The position numbers were made by a program, and so were the translations under genes. 25,421 nt of DNA from an uncultured Pseudomonadota bacterium (GTDB lineage Bacteria; SAR324; NAC60-12): contig CAJXNF010000009.1 of NCBI GenBank assembly GCA_913056375.1, positions 1-25,421 on the forward strand, read 5' to 3'. Shown here in pieces: positions 15,804-22,761 of this stretch (positions are counted from its first letter, which is position 1; every line of letters starts with the position of its first letter). Under the pieces are notes generated by a model. That model searched no databases and was not told the DNA's origin. It worked only from the letters and a program-made list of their open reading frames with translations.

Positions 15804-17234
15804 TCAAGGCTCTAGTTCACTGTTGGCAAAACGCATTACACTACTCAGGGTTGTTGTTGGAAATAGCCAGAAGTCTGGTTCTTGCCCGGATGGTGGCACT
15901 ACGTTTAACTGATGATCCAAATGAAGCTGATGACTGAAAGAGAGCAAAATGCCTGAGGCAGGCAGCTGAAACATCGGCACTATATTCCCATCTGGATAGG
16001 GACCCGTGTTTGTTCCGAGTAGCGTAGCATTTGGCAATTGACGGCTTAGCCCCACCAAAAACTGACAACCTGGTCCACACTGGTCATTGGCAATCACGAT
16101 CAACCGCTTGTTCCATTTTGGAGATTTCGGTTTGCCTTGAAACAGAAATTTCGTCTCCATCCATTTGGTCTTGATCGACTCTTCTTCAAAACGCTGTAGC
16201 ATCGATGCAAAAACCCCTCGCTGCTGAGCCAAGGCATCTTGCAGCCACCCTGATTGCGAAAGCTGGCGTTCCTGCCACTCCATTTGGCGCAACAAGCCTG
16301 TGATCGTTGCGGGAGTTTGCTTTTCCCGGACGATGGAACTTTGCACATTATTTCGTAAAACATCACGAAGCCAGCGCTCAATAAAGGAAAAGCTGCCCTG
16401 GGCATTGTCACGGACATCAAGGATTAGTGTTCGGGCCGAGCCCATTCTCTCCGGCAGCAAATAAAAATCTCTTACAGCCGTCTCTTCTTTGCGTCCATCA
16501 CGAAGCCAACGAACATAGAACACCCGACCTTCATCTGCTTGAAACAGGGTTTGTCTTGGAGAGACCAGCTCTTTGACAATGCGTTGTAAGAGAAGCTCTC
16601 GAGTGACTTTTCGGTTCAACTCATCAACAAATTCACACCTGATTCGTTCTGGAAATTCAGATGCATAGATCCCCAGCATCACTCTTTCCTCACGAATTCG
16701 CTCTGGTAGGATTGGAAATAAACGCACATTTGGATGATTACATTCGTTCAGCCAGAGATTCGCCAGTCCAGGGAACTTTTGATCAGGCAGCACCCGAAAA
16801 CGATCTCCTTGTTTAGCGAGACGCAAGTCTGTGAACCGGGGCTCGACTAGCGGAATTCGAGTCTGATAGTGCCGCCGAGGTAGATGGAGATCTGCTCGGA
16901 AGACGGGATCCTCTGTGAACTGCAGAGCTTCCAAGAGTTTTTCCTGAAAGTGCTGGGTCAGCATTGGGCGAGGATTTTCCAGCAACTGTGATCTTAGCTC
17001 TGAGAAGACTTGATCCCAATCATGGCCTGCCTGCTGAAGACGCTCATAGTGGACGTAGTTCTCTCGGATCAATTGCTTTACTGCAACAAGATCATCGTGC
17101 ACTTGGGCAGGTGTCAGGTATGCTGGAGAACGACTCCATTCAATGGACTGAGCCGATAGAGAATGAGTGCATGTGCTGATAAACAGCCATCCCAATAAAA
17201 TTAGGTAAAGTTTCCAGCTTGATTTGACCGTCAT
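15804..17234 (-). CDS. Exported S41 (C-terminal processing) protease-like protein lacking a clear nucleophile
   Basis: 476 residues from the ATG at 17234, chosen because GGAGA lies about 9 bases upstream and a signal peptide follows directly (WKLYLILLGWLFISTCTHSLSA); a longer reading frame extends to 17327 into the acetyltransferase gene. The C-terminal half follows the S41 fold: TLILDVRDNAQG for DLRxNxGG, RLIVIANDQCGPGCQF where families have the TASAAE/SCASACE nucleophile stretch, ATLLGTNTGPYPDG for viGe.T.G, and PPSGQEPDFWL for the G..PD.. end. The position of the catalytic serine is occupied by G/P/C, so proteolysis is doubtful; C in GPGC might substitute. Probably periplasmic. Confidence 0.6.
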   Translation of the reverse strand: MTVKSSWKLYLILLGWLFISTCTHSLSAQSIEWSRSPAYLTPAQVHDDLVAVKQLIRENYVHYERLQQAGHDWDQVFSELRSQLLENPRPMLTQHFQEKLLEALQFTEDPVFRADLHLPRRHYQTRIPLVEPRFTDLRLAKQGDRFRVLPDQKFPGLANLWLNECNHPNVRLFPILPERIREERVMLGIYASEFPERIRCEFVDELNRKVTRELLLQRIVKELVSPRQTLFQADEGRVFYVRWLRDGRKEETAVRDFYLLPERMGSARTLILDVRDNAQGSFSFIERWLRDVLRNNVQSSIVREKQTPATITGLLRQMEWQERQLSQSGWLQDALAQQRGVFASMLQRFEEESIKTKWMETKFLFQGKPKSPKWNKRLIVIANDQCGPGCQFLVGLSRQLPNATLLGTNTGPYPDGNIVPMFQLPASGILLSFSHQLHLDHQLNVVPPSGQEPDFWLFPTTTLSSVMRFANSELEP

Positions 17235-17313
17235 GCCCTGTATCTCCTTCACTTGGTACAGGCTGGTCGTGTTTGCTTCTAGTAACATTTTGTGTTTAAG
17301 AGAATTCCTTCTT

Positions 17314-18045
17314 TTATTCTCGCTCATCCACTTTGTAGAGCAGGGGTTTTGTCAATGAGGCAAGAGAGATTTTTTGTGCCTGATTTTCATCGAAATTTTC
17401 TTCAGACAAATATCTTAAGAAACACTGCTCTAAATTATTCCATTCCTTGTCAATAACAGCAAACCAAGCAGTGTCTCGATTCCTCCCCTTGACAATCAGA
17501 GCTTGTCTAAATGTTCCTTCGTAAGAAAAGCCCAATCTTTGCGCTGCCCTGCGAGACTTGATGTTGAGAGCATTGCATTTCCATTCATACCGGCGATAGC
17601 CATTTTCAAAAGCCCATTTCATCATCAGGAACATGGCCTCTGTTGCTTCGGTAGTTTTCTGCAGTCGGGGGGAGAAATTAAGATGTCCAACTTCGATCGT
17701 TCCATCTTGGGGATTAATTCGCAGAAAACTAGCGACACCTACGGCTTTTCTCATGGTCTTGTTGATGATTGCAAAGAAAACAGGATCCGTCCCATCTTCC
17801 ACCGAACGCAGCCAATTCAAAAATTCTGATTGGGTTGAAAACGGTCCATAGGGTAGATAAGTCCAATTGTTTCCTTGCGGATCAAGCTGATAGGCTTCGT
17901 AAAGCTCCGCTGCAAACTTTTCAGCAGAGAGTGGCTGGATCATCACCCACTTCCCTTCCAACTCAATTCCACGAGGATGTGGAGGAATTACAAATCCGTC
18001 TACGATTTCACCCAACGGCAAGTTTGATGACACTTCTCCTCGCAT
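17314..18045 (-). CDS. GNAT-family N-acetyltransferase (RimJ/RimL type)
   Basis: 243 residues. The core is typical of RimJ/RimL-like acetyltransferases: IQPLSAEKFAAELYEAY, VFFAIINKTMRKAVGVASFL, VGHLNFSPRLQKTTEATEAM, then YEWKCNALNIKSRRAAQRLG and FSYEGTFRQALIVKGRNRDT, the last with the usual GFxxEGxxR element that contacts acetyl-CoA. Acetyl-CoA-dependent acylation of an amino group is expected; the substrate is unknown. It ends overlapping the possible N-terminal extension of the S41-like gene. Starts ATG 18045; no strong Shine-Dalgarno is visible upstream. Confidence 0.85.
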   Translation of the reverse strand: MRGEVSSNLPLGEIVDGFVIPPHPRGIELEGKWVMIQPLSAEKFAAELYEAYQLDPQGNNWTYLPYGPFSTQSEFLNWLRSVEDGTDPVFFAIINKTMRKAVGVASFLRINPQDGTIEVGHLNFSPRLQKTTEATEAMFLMMKWAFENGYRRYEWKCNALNIKSRRAAQRLGFSYEGTFRQALIVKGRNRDTAWFAVIDKEWNNLEQCFLRYLSEENFDENQAQKISLASLTKPLLYKVDERE

Positions 18046-18090
18046 AGAAAAACTGACGATTGTAGCTAGCAGAAAGACGAAAGGAATCTA

Positions 18091-18103
18091 AGGTAGACTA
18101 CCT
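18091..18103. promoter_or_regulatory. Dyad upstream of the acetyltransferase gene
   Basis: AGGTAG-A-CTACCT, perfect 6-bp inverted repeat 45 bases upstream of the acetyltransferase start. The 184-bp gap holds nothing else I could recognise. It is a possible operator. Confidence 0.25.
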
Positions 18104-18229
18104 GACTTGCTAAACAAAATTCTTTGTGATGCCCTCTGGAACACAGTGAATGGATCTGGTAGCCTTTTCAGCAAAATCCTATGCGGTCGTGTTCATCTTT
18201 GATGAATGAGCTTTGAATGTTGATCAGAA

Positions 18230-18607
18230 TCAGTGCTGTTCGAAAGGCCGGGTGTTTGGATCAGGAGACAGAAATTCAGGTAAGGGGTCGGTTGGCCTAT
18301 TCACTTCAGGCAAGGGTTCTTGCTCACCTGAACAAGTAAGAATTACCGTTCGAGGACTATAAACTCCCAGAGTGACGAAGGTGAGTACGCCTTGACCGAG
18401 AGAAGTAAAGAAGTGAGATTCGTAAAGTCTGCCTTGGGCGCAATAATGATCAGCCTCAATTTGCCAATCGCCCACAAGTCCCCAGAACCAGAAATTTCTT
18501 TCTAGTCGGTGCTGCTTTGGAGAAGGACTTTCTGAGGGATATTGCAGGCGCACATGACACCCCCCAAGTGCTAGCAGTCCAATTAGAATCAAGGCTACCC
18601 ATTTCAT
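18230..18607 (-). CDS. Bor/Iss-like lipoprotein
   Basis: 125 residues from the ATG at 18607; an in-frame upstream reading frame to 18700 would overlap the NUDIX gene and is not needed. The protein begins MKWVALILIGLLALGGC, a lipoprotein signal with lipobox LGGC. The mature part carries FWFWGLVGDWQIEADHYC followed later by GVLTFVTLGVYSPRTVIL and C, which matches the Bor family as I recall it (FFVSGIGQ... then FVNGLLGFITLGIYTP..A..YC). Bor and its plasmid homologue Iss are outer-membrane lipoproteins linked to serum survival in enteric bacteria; in environmental bacteria the role is unknown. It follows the NUDIX gene by 16 bases on the same strand. Confidence 0.7.
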   Translation of the reverse strand: MKWVALILIGLLALGGCHVRLQYPSESPSPKQHRLERNFWFWGLVGDWQIEADHYCAQGRLYESHFFTSLGQGVLTFVTLGVYSPRTVILTCSGEQEPLPEVNRPTDPLPEFLSPDPNTRPFEQH

Positions 18608-18623
18608 AGTACTGAAACTCACT

Positions 18624-19091
18624 TCAAAGATTCCAAAATTGTGATTCATGAAGAACATTACCCCGGTAGAGCAATCTTCCACCAAAGGGCTGCTCACCAA
18701 ACACCATCGGGGTGAACAGTCGGTCTCCCTCCCACATTGGCAGGGATGTCAACTCTTTCTTAGAAATCCAGGCAAGGGTGCCTTCTGGACAATCTTCTCG
18801 CAAGGCACCCTGAAAACTGTTCGAATAAAAGACAAAAACGTGCCATTCATCGCCAAAGGGAGAATCTCCTAGATCCGGGAAACTCAGCAACCCTTGAAGG
18901 TGCAGATCGGTTAGTTTCAGCCCAGTTTCTTCAATCACTTCTCGACGGGCAGCTTCATGCGGTGGTTCATTGGCTTCAATTTTTCCACCAGGAGCCAACC
19001 AAAAACCTTGATGTTCATCTCGTTTCTGGCGATGAATCATCAAAATCTGCTCATCTTTTTCGATATAAACTAATACTCCTAAACGCATCAT
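18624..19091 (-). CDS. NUDIX hydrolase, MutT-like
   Basis: About 155 residues. Complete NUDIX box (GX5EX7REUXEEXGU): GKIEANE, PPHEAAR, then REVIEETGL. N-terminal strand LGVLVYIEKDEQILMIHRQK and APGGKIE are typical of 8-oxo-dGTP/nucleoside-triphosphate hydrolases of the MutT type. It hydrolyses a nucleoside diphosphate linked to another moiety, with divalent metal bound by the box glutamates. Starts are GTG 19094, ATG 19091 or ATG 19088; the fliM start codon at 19100 lies only 5-11 bases away on the other strand. Bor-like lipoprotein follows. Confidence 0.9.
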   Translation of the reverse strand: MMRLGVLVYIEKDEQILMIHRQKRDEHQGFWLAPGGKIEANEPPHEAARREVIEETGLKLTDLHLQGLLSFPDLGDSPFGDEWHVFVFYSNSFQGALREDCPEGTLAWISKKELTSLPMWEGDRLFTPMVFGEQPFGGRLLYRGNVLHESQFWNL

Positions 19092-19099
19092 CACACCAA

Positions 19100-20122
19100 A
19101 TGGAAAAAAAACTCAGACTCAGTAGTGAAGATATTCAAGCCTTGCTCAAAGGAGTCCCTGTTGGCAGCAATAAAGAAATGCAAATTGCCGACGACATCGT
19201 CCCTTTCGACCTGGCTCGTAAAAACCGCATCATACGTGGTCATCTCCCTGGATTGGATAACGTTCATGATCGCTTTGCCCGTTCTTTACAGCAAACCCTC
19301 TCCAATCACCTGCGACGCAGCTTTCGGATCGTGCGACGCACCACGGAATTAGTGAACTACAAAGACTATATCGAAGGTATTAGCTACCCCACATCATTGA
19401 GCCTTTTTCACTTACCACCATTACGTGGAACCGCTTTGCTAGGGATGGAGCAGCGCCTGATCCATTGTTTCATTGACCTGATGTTCGGGGGAGACGGACG
19501 CCTCCAAGTACGCGATGTAGAACGAGAATTTACCCGTATTGAATCTCAGGTTGTGGCCAAAATTGTCCATAGTGCCCTGATTGACCTGCGCAACGCCTGG
19601 CAAACTATCGTTCCCCTGAAGATGCGTTTTGACCGCACCGAAACCAATGCTCGCTTGGCCCAAGCTGCGAGTGATGAAGAGATCGTTGTTTACACTACTT
19701 TTGACGTGGAGTTGCATCGCCTACCGATGACGATGACCATTTGCCTGCCCTACAACATGCTTGATCCAATTCGGAATCGTTTGGACGGTGGTGCGGTCAA
19801 TGCTGATACTGAACCAAGTCCGGTCAATCGCGCTCGCTTGGAGGCCCACTTGCGAGGATCTAAGGTGGAAGTTCGGGTGCCTCTGGGGAATGCTCAGGTT
19901 TCACTACGGCGCTTCTTGAAACTACGCGTTGGTGATCATGTGCAGTTGGAACAGTCCAAGGACGATGCTCTTGAGGGCTACGTGCAGAACGTCTTGAAGT
20001 TTCGAGGATTCCAAGGAGCGTATCGCGGACGCCGGGCGATCCGGATTCAAGAGTTCGTGGAGCCCAAACCTGGTTATCAGGATCTGTTTGATTTACCCTC
20101 GGAAGAAGGTCCTGTGAATTAG
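19100..20122 (+). CDS. fliM: Flagellar motor switch protein FliM
   Basis: 340 residues from the ATG at 19100; the frame is open to 18962 but that would overlap the NUDIX gene and precede the conserved N terminus. The first residues MEKKLRLSSEDIQALLKG correspond to the FliM LSQxEIDALL motif that binds phosphorylated CheY. The middle domain carries GHLPGLDNVHDRFARSLQ and FHLPPLRGTALLGMEQRLIH, then DLMFGGDGR. The C-terminal SpoA/FliN-like domain (RGSKVEVRVPLGNAQVSLRR, with VGDHVQLEQS) forms the switch ring. FliM is part of the C-ring controlling rotation direction. It stands alone here: no other flagellar gene is adjacent and no Shine-Dalgarno is evident upstream. Confidence 0.95.
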   Translation: MEKKLRLSSEDIQALLKGVPVGSNKEMQIADDIVPFDLARKNRIIRGHLPGLDNVHDRFARSLQQTLSNHLRRSFRIVRRTTELVNYKDYIEGISYPTSLSLFHLPPLRGTALLGMEQRLIHCFIDLMFGGDGRLQVRDVEREFTRIESQVVAKIVHSALIDLRNAWQTIVPLKMRFDRTETNARLAQAASDEEIVVYTTFDVELHRLPMTMTICLPYNMLDPIRNRLDGGAVNADTEPSPVNRARLEAHLRGSKVEVRVPLGNAQVSLRRFLKLRVGDHVQLEQSKDDALEGYVQNVLKFRGFQGAYRGRRAIRIQEFVEPKPGYQDLFDLPSEEGPVN

Positions 20123-20139
20123 CTTGATCGAGGAAGGGA

Positions 20140-20157
20140 ATTTCAATTTTTTGAAAT
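20140..20157. terminator. AT-rich hairpin between convergent fliM and HU/IHF gene
   Basis: ATTTCAA-TTTT-TTGAAAT, a perfect 7-bp stem between the two convergent genes, 18 bases after the fliM stop. It could end both transcripts; the stem is weak (AT-rich) and includes its T-run in the loop. A related sequence lies upstream of the HU/IHF gene. Confidence 0.45.
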
Positions 20158-20160
20158 AGA

Positions 20161-20490
20161 TCAATCGTTCCGAGGCTTGCGTCGACTCTCTACTAGTTTT
20201 ACTCCCTGCTCACGGCTTTGATCCACTCGATGGCGCAAATCCTTGCCCGTCCGAAAGACTGGGAGCTTCTTCGGGGGAACACGGACAGACTCTCCCGTCC
20301 GTGGGTTGCGGCCTAGGTAAGCTTCGTAGTGCTTGACCGTGAATGAACCAAATCCTCGAATTTCAACCTTATCACCCTCGGACAAAGCCTCTTTGATGCT
20401 GTCAAAAAAGATGCGTACGACCTTGTCAGCCGTCTTGATTGGACAATCGGTTTTCTCAGTGAGTGTGTTGATCATCTGTGACTTGTTCAT
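20161..20490 (-). CDS. HU/IHF-family DNA-binding protein, IHF-beta-like with basic tail
   Basis: 109 residues, about 18 longer than standard HU. Helices NKSQMINTLTEKTDCPIKTA and VVRIFFDSIKEALSEGD, then VEIRGFGSFTVKHYEAYLGR with the arm tip RNPRTGESVRVPPKKL and FRTGKDLRHRV, which resembles IHF-beta/HU-beta. An unusual basic C-terminal extension (SREQGVKLVESRRKPRND) follows the normal end. It binds and bends DNA as a dimer and could partner the IHF-alpha-like protein at 13862-14137. It converges with fliM, 38 bases apart. Confidence 0.9.
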   Translation of the reverse strand: MNKSQMINTLTEKTDCPIKTADKVVRIFFDSIKEALSEGDKVEIRGFGSFTVKHYEAYLGRNPRTGESVRVPPKKLPVFRTGKDLRHRVDQSREQGVKLVESRRKPRND

Positions 20491-20522
20491 GTGTAGCGTC
20501 CCTCGAGAGTTTGAAGAGGAAG

Positions 20523-20538
20523 TTCAAATTTTTTGAAT
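20523..20538. promoter_or_regulatory. TTCAA..TTGAA dyad upstream of the second HU/IHF gene
   Basis: TTCAA-ATTTT-TTGAA lies about 33-48 bases upstream of the HU/IHF start at 20490, on the promoter side, and nearly repeats the hairpin at 20140-20157 on the other side of the gene. It may be an autoregulatory IHF/HU-type or other operator. The 20491-20699 gap also holds the upstream region of the coaBC-like gene, with A/T-rich sequence and repeated TTGCA words, but no clear promoter pair was identified. Confidence 0.3.
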
Positions 20539-20699
20539 CTACAACCTAAGGCAATGATTTAAAATTGCAAGCATATGATTCAACAGATTATTTTCTTTGG
20601 ATTCAAGCCAGTGAAAACAGTTTTCGCCAAAATCTTGCATAAATTGCAGGTTATTTTTTTTGTAGACCCCCTTTGGGCTGATGCCCCATTGTTGATTCG

Positions 20700-21944
20700 A
20701 TGAGCGAACCACTCTGGGACTTTACGCCCCCGCTAAGTAGTGATCTTCAGGATCGAGAGGTGTCTCGGCTTGGCAGTCGACTTTCAAACAAGCGAATTGC
20801 CCTGATTCTTTCCGGCAGTATTGCAGCCTACCGCAGTCCTGATTTAATCCGCGATCTACGTCGGGAAGGCGCAGAAGTTCAAGTCTTTGCAACAGCAGAT
20901 GCCTTGCGCTACGTCGCTCGGGAAGCTCTTGAATGGACATCCCTCAACCCCGTGTTGACGGAATCTAGTCCAAACGCAGAGCATTTGAGTGACAACTCTC
21001 CCTTTTCTGCTTATCTCGTTGCTCCTGCCACCTACAACTTACTGAATAAGTTTGCCTGGGGCATTGCGGACGACCTGCCCACAGCGTTGCTTGCCTCCGC
21101 CCTAGGTCGTGCTGAGCGGGCAAAGACTCCAATTCTTGTTGTTCCCACAATGCACGGTTCTATGCATAACCAGATTCTGCAGGAATCCTTGCAGCGGTTA
21201 CATGATTATGGAGTGACCGTAGTCCCACCTCGTCAGGAAAATGGTAAGAACAATTTGCCGGACAACGAGTTTTTAGTGGGATATTTGATGCGCTCGCTTA
21301 GTGCAGAAACTCTCAGGGGCCACCAGTTGATGATCACTGGAGGACCAACCCCGGTGTGGGTAGATCATGTCCGCCTATTTACTAATCGTTTCACAGGTGC
21401 GTTAGCCATCGAAATTGCCAAGCAGGCATGGGTTGAAGGAGCTGCAATTCAATTGATCCTCGGACAAGGGAGCCTTCCAGCACCAAGTTATTTGCCTCAT
21501 CAGCGTGTGGTGGACTTCAGCAGCTATCGTCAAAAAGTGCTGTCTGGGTTGGATGATGGAACAGTTGGCACGGCCATTTTCAGCGCAGCTGTTGCAGATT
21601 ATCAGCCTGCTCAGGTGTATCCCGGCAAGTTGCCCAGCGGCCAGCAACTCACGCTCTCCTTTGAACAAACCCCCAAGGTAATTCGTGAGGTACGAGCTGC
21701 TCACCCTCAGCTCAAAATGGTGACCTTCAAATACGAAGAAAATCGTACCCATCAAGAATTGATGGCGATCGCCCGAGAACGCTCAAGGGAATATCAATTG
21801 GTCGTGGCCAACCGTGGAGAGGAATTTATAGAATATGGAGATCAGGTAGCGTGGCTGGTAGAAGACAAGAAGTCGGAAGAGCAGGTGATCAGTAAGCCAG
21901 CTATCGCTAAGGCAGTTCTCGAACGTGTAGCGAGTTGGCTGTGA
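20700..21944 (+). CDS. CoaBC (Dfp)-like protein with divergent active sites and no cysteine
   Basis: 414 residues with two domains as in bifunctional phosphopantothenoylcysteine synthetase/decarboxylase of CoA synthesis. The flavoprotein half has LSGSIAAYRSPDLIRDLRRE (37-56), H95 in EHLSD, and LVAPATYNLLNKFAWGIADD (106-125). The synthetase half has LMITGGPTPVWVDHVRLFTN (210-229) with N229-R230, FSAAVADYQPA (294-304) and a final VVANRGEEF. Odd points: the PAMN catalytic motif is PTMH (H152 for Asn), and the region that should hold the catalytic Cys (LLACGxxGxGRM) reads GVTVVPPRQENGKNN; the whole protein appears to contain no cysteine. Decarboxylase activity is therefore doubtful. It may be a paralogue with a changed role or an unusual CoaBC. 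SD is weak at the ATG 20700. Confidence 0.75.
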   Translation: MSEPLWDFTPPLSSDLQDREVSRLGSRLSNKRIALILSGSIAAYRSPDLIRDLRREGAEVQVFATADALRYVAREALEWTSLNPVLTESSPNAEHLSDNSPFSAYLVAPATYNLLNKFAWGIADDLPTALLASALGRAERAKTPILVVPTMHGSMHNQILQESLQRLHDYGVTVVPPRQENGKNNLPDNEFLVGYLMRSLSAETLRGHQLMITGGPTPVWVDHVRLFTNRFTGALAIEIAKQAWVEGAAIQLILGQGSLPAPSYLPHQRVVDFSSYRQKVLSGLDDGTVGTAIFSAAVADYQPAQVYPGKLPSGQQLTLSFEQTPKVIREVRAAHPQLKMVTFKYEENRTHQELMAIARERSREYQLVVANRGEEFIEYGDQVAWLVEDKKSEEQVISKPAIAKAVLERVASWL

Positions 21945-21964
21945 ATGTCAATCACCTCTCCACC

Positions 21965-22744
21965 ATGCGTTTTTCGCAATGGCGCCCCATCGGGGTCTGC
22001 GACAATGCCCCTGATGGTGAGCGCAAAGCTCGGATGTTTGCACGCGATGATTTGGAGAAAGTCCTTGCTCCAGGGATAGGCCGCAACAATTGGGAAGACT
22101 CCCTGGAACTACGCAAGATTATTGAACGCTACGCCAAGGATGTGGCGAAACTTTCCCCCAAAGCAAAGTTGCTCAAACGTCCAAAGGTTGCTGAAATCAG
22201 GTTGGTTGGAATGGAGTTGCGCTTTGCTCCAACACCAGGTCTCAACAAGGAATCCATCGAAGGGCAGGTACAGCTTTTCGAGGTGTCCTTTGAGGAAGGA
22301 GGCCCTCCTCCTCCAATGAAATGGCCTGTGGGTTGGATTGCAGTGATTGGAGCGTTGTTGATAATTCTCTCTGGAATGCTAATCGCGATTCCCCTGCTGC
22401 AGGAGGATGAGAATAGATCAACGGCTGCGCAGGATGTTTTATGTGGAACAGGTCGGGCTTCGATGACCTATCAGTCTCATTTGCAGCAAATGCTGCGGGA
22501 ACTCGAACTTTATGCCCGCTCCACGCCCACAGGACGCAACATGAGCTACAGCCGCAGCGCCTGTGAGGATCCATCTGGCAATGTGCCCAAGGATGAAGCA
22601 TCCTTGCTCCGCTGTGTACTACAGCTACAGCGAACCGATAGTGCTTTTCTCCAAACCCGCACTAGCGAACGCGCTCAATTCTGTGTCAGTCAGATCTGTG
22701 CGAATAGACTGCCTGAACACCAGGCTTTTTGTCGTCAGTTCTAA
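21965..22744 (+). CDS. Single-pass membrane protein of unknown function
   Basis: 259 residues from the ATG at 21965; the reading frame is open upstream, and a GTG at 21941 that overlaps the preceding stop as GTGA is a possible coupled start. A cytoplasmic part of about 120 residues is followed by a proline cluster (GGPPPPMKW), one membrane helix (PVGWIAVIGALLIILSGMLI), and about 100 residues outside with five cysteines in VLCGTGRAS, RSACEDPSG, LLRCVLQ, QFCVSQICAN and FCRQF. The cysteines suggest disulfides on the periplasmic side. I do not recognise the family. It lies immediately after the CoaBC-like gene. Confidence 0.65.
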   Translation: MRFSQWRPIGVCDNAPDGERKARMFARDDLEKVLAPGIGRNNWEDSLELRKIIERYAKDVAKLSPKAKLLKRPKVAEIRLVGMELRFAPTPGLNKESIEGQVQLFEVSFEEGGPPPPMKWPVGWIAVIGALLIILSGMLIAIPLLQEDENRSTAAQDVLCGTGRASMTYQSHLQQMLRELELYARSTPTGRNMSYSRSACEDPSGNVPKDEASLLRCVLQLQRTDSAFLQTRTSERAQFCVSQICANRLPEHQAFCRQF

Positions 22745-22761
22745 CGAAAATTCTGCTGATA

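Noticed and set aside
17235..17327. N-terminal extension of the S41-like protein
   Set aside because: It would bury the signal peptide and overlap the acetyltransferase gene; ATG 17234 has a GGAGA ribosome-binding site.
18962..19099. N-terminal extension of FliM upstream of 19100
   Set aside because: It overlaps the NUDIX gene antisense, and the conserved FliM N terminus starts at the ATG at 19100.
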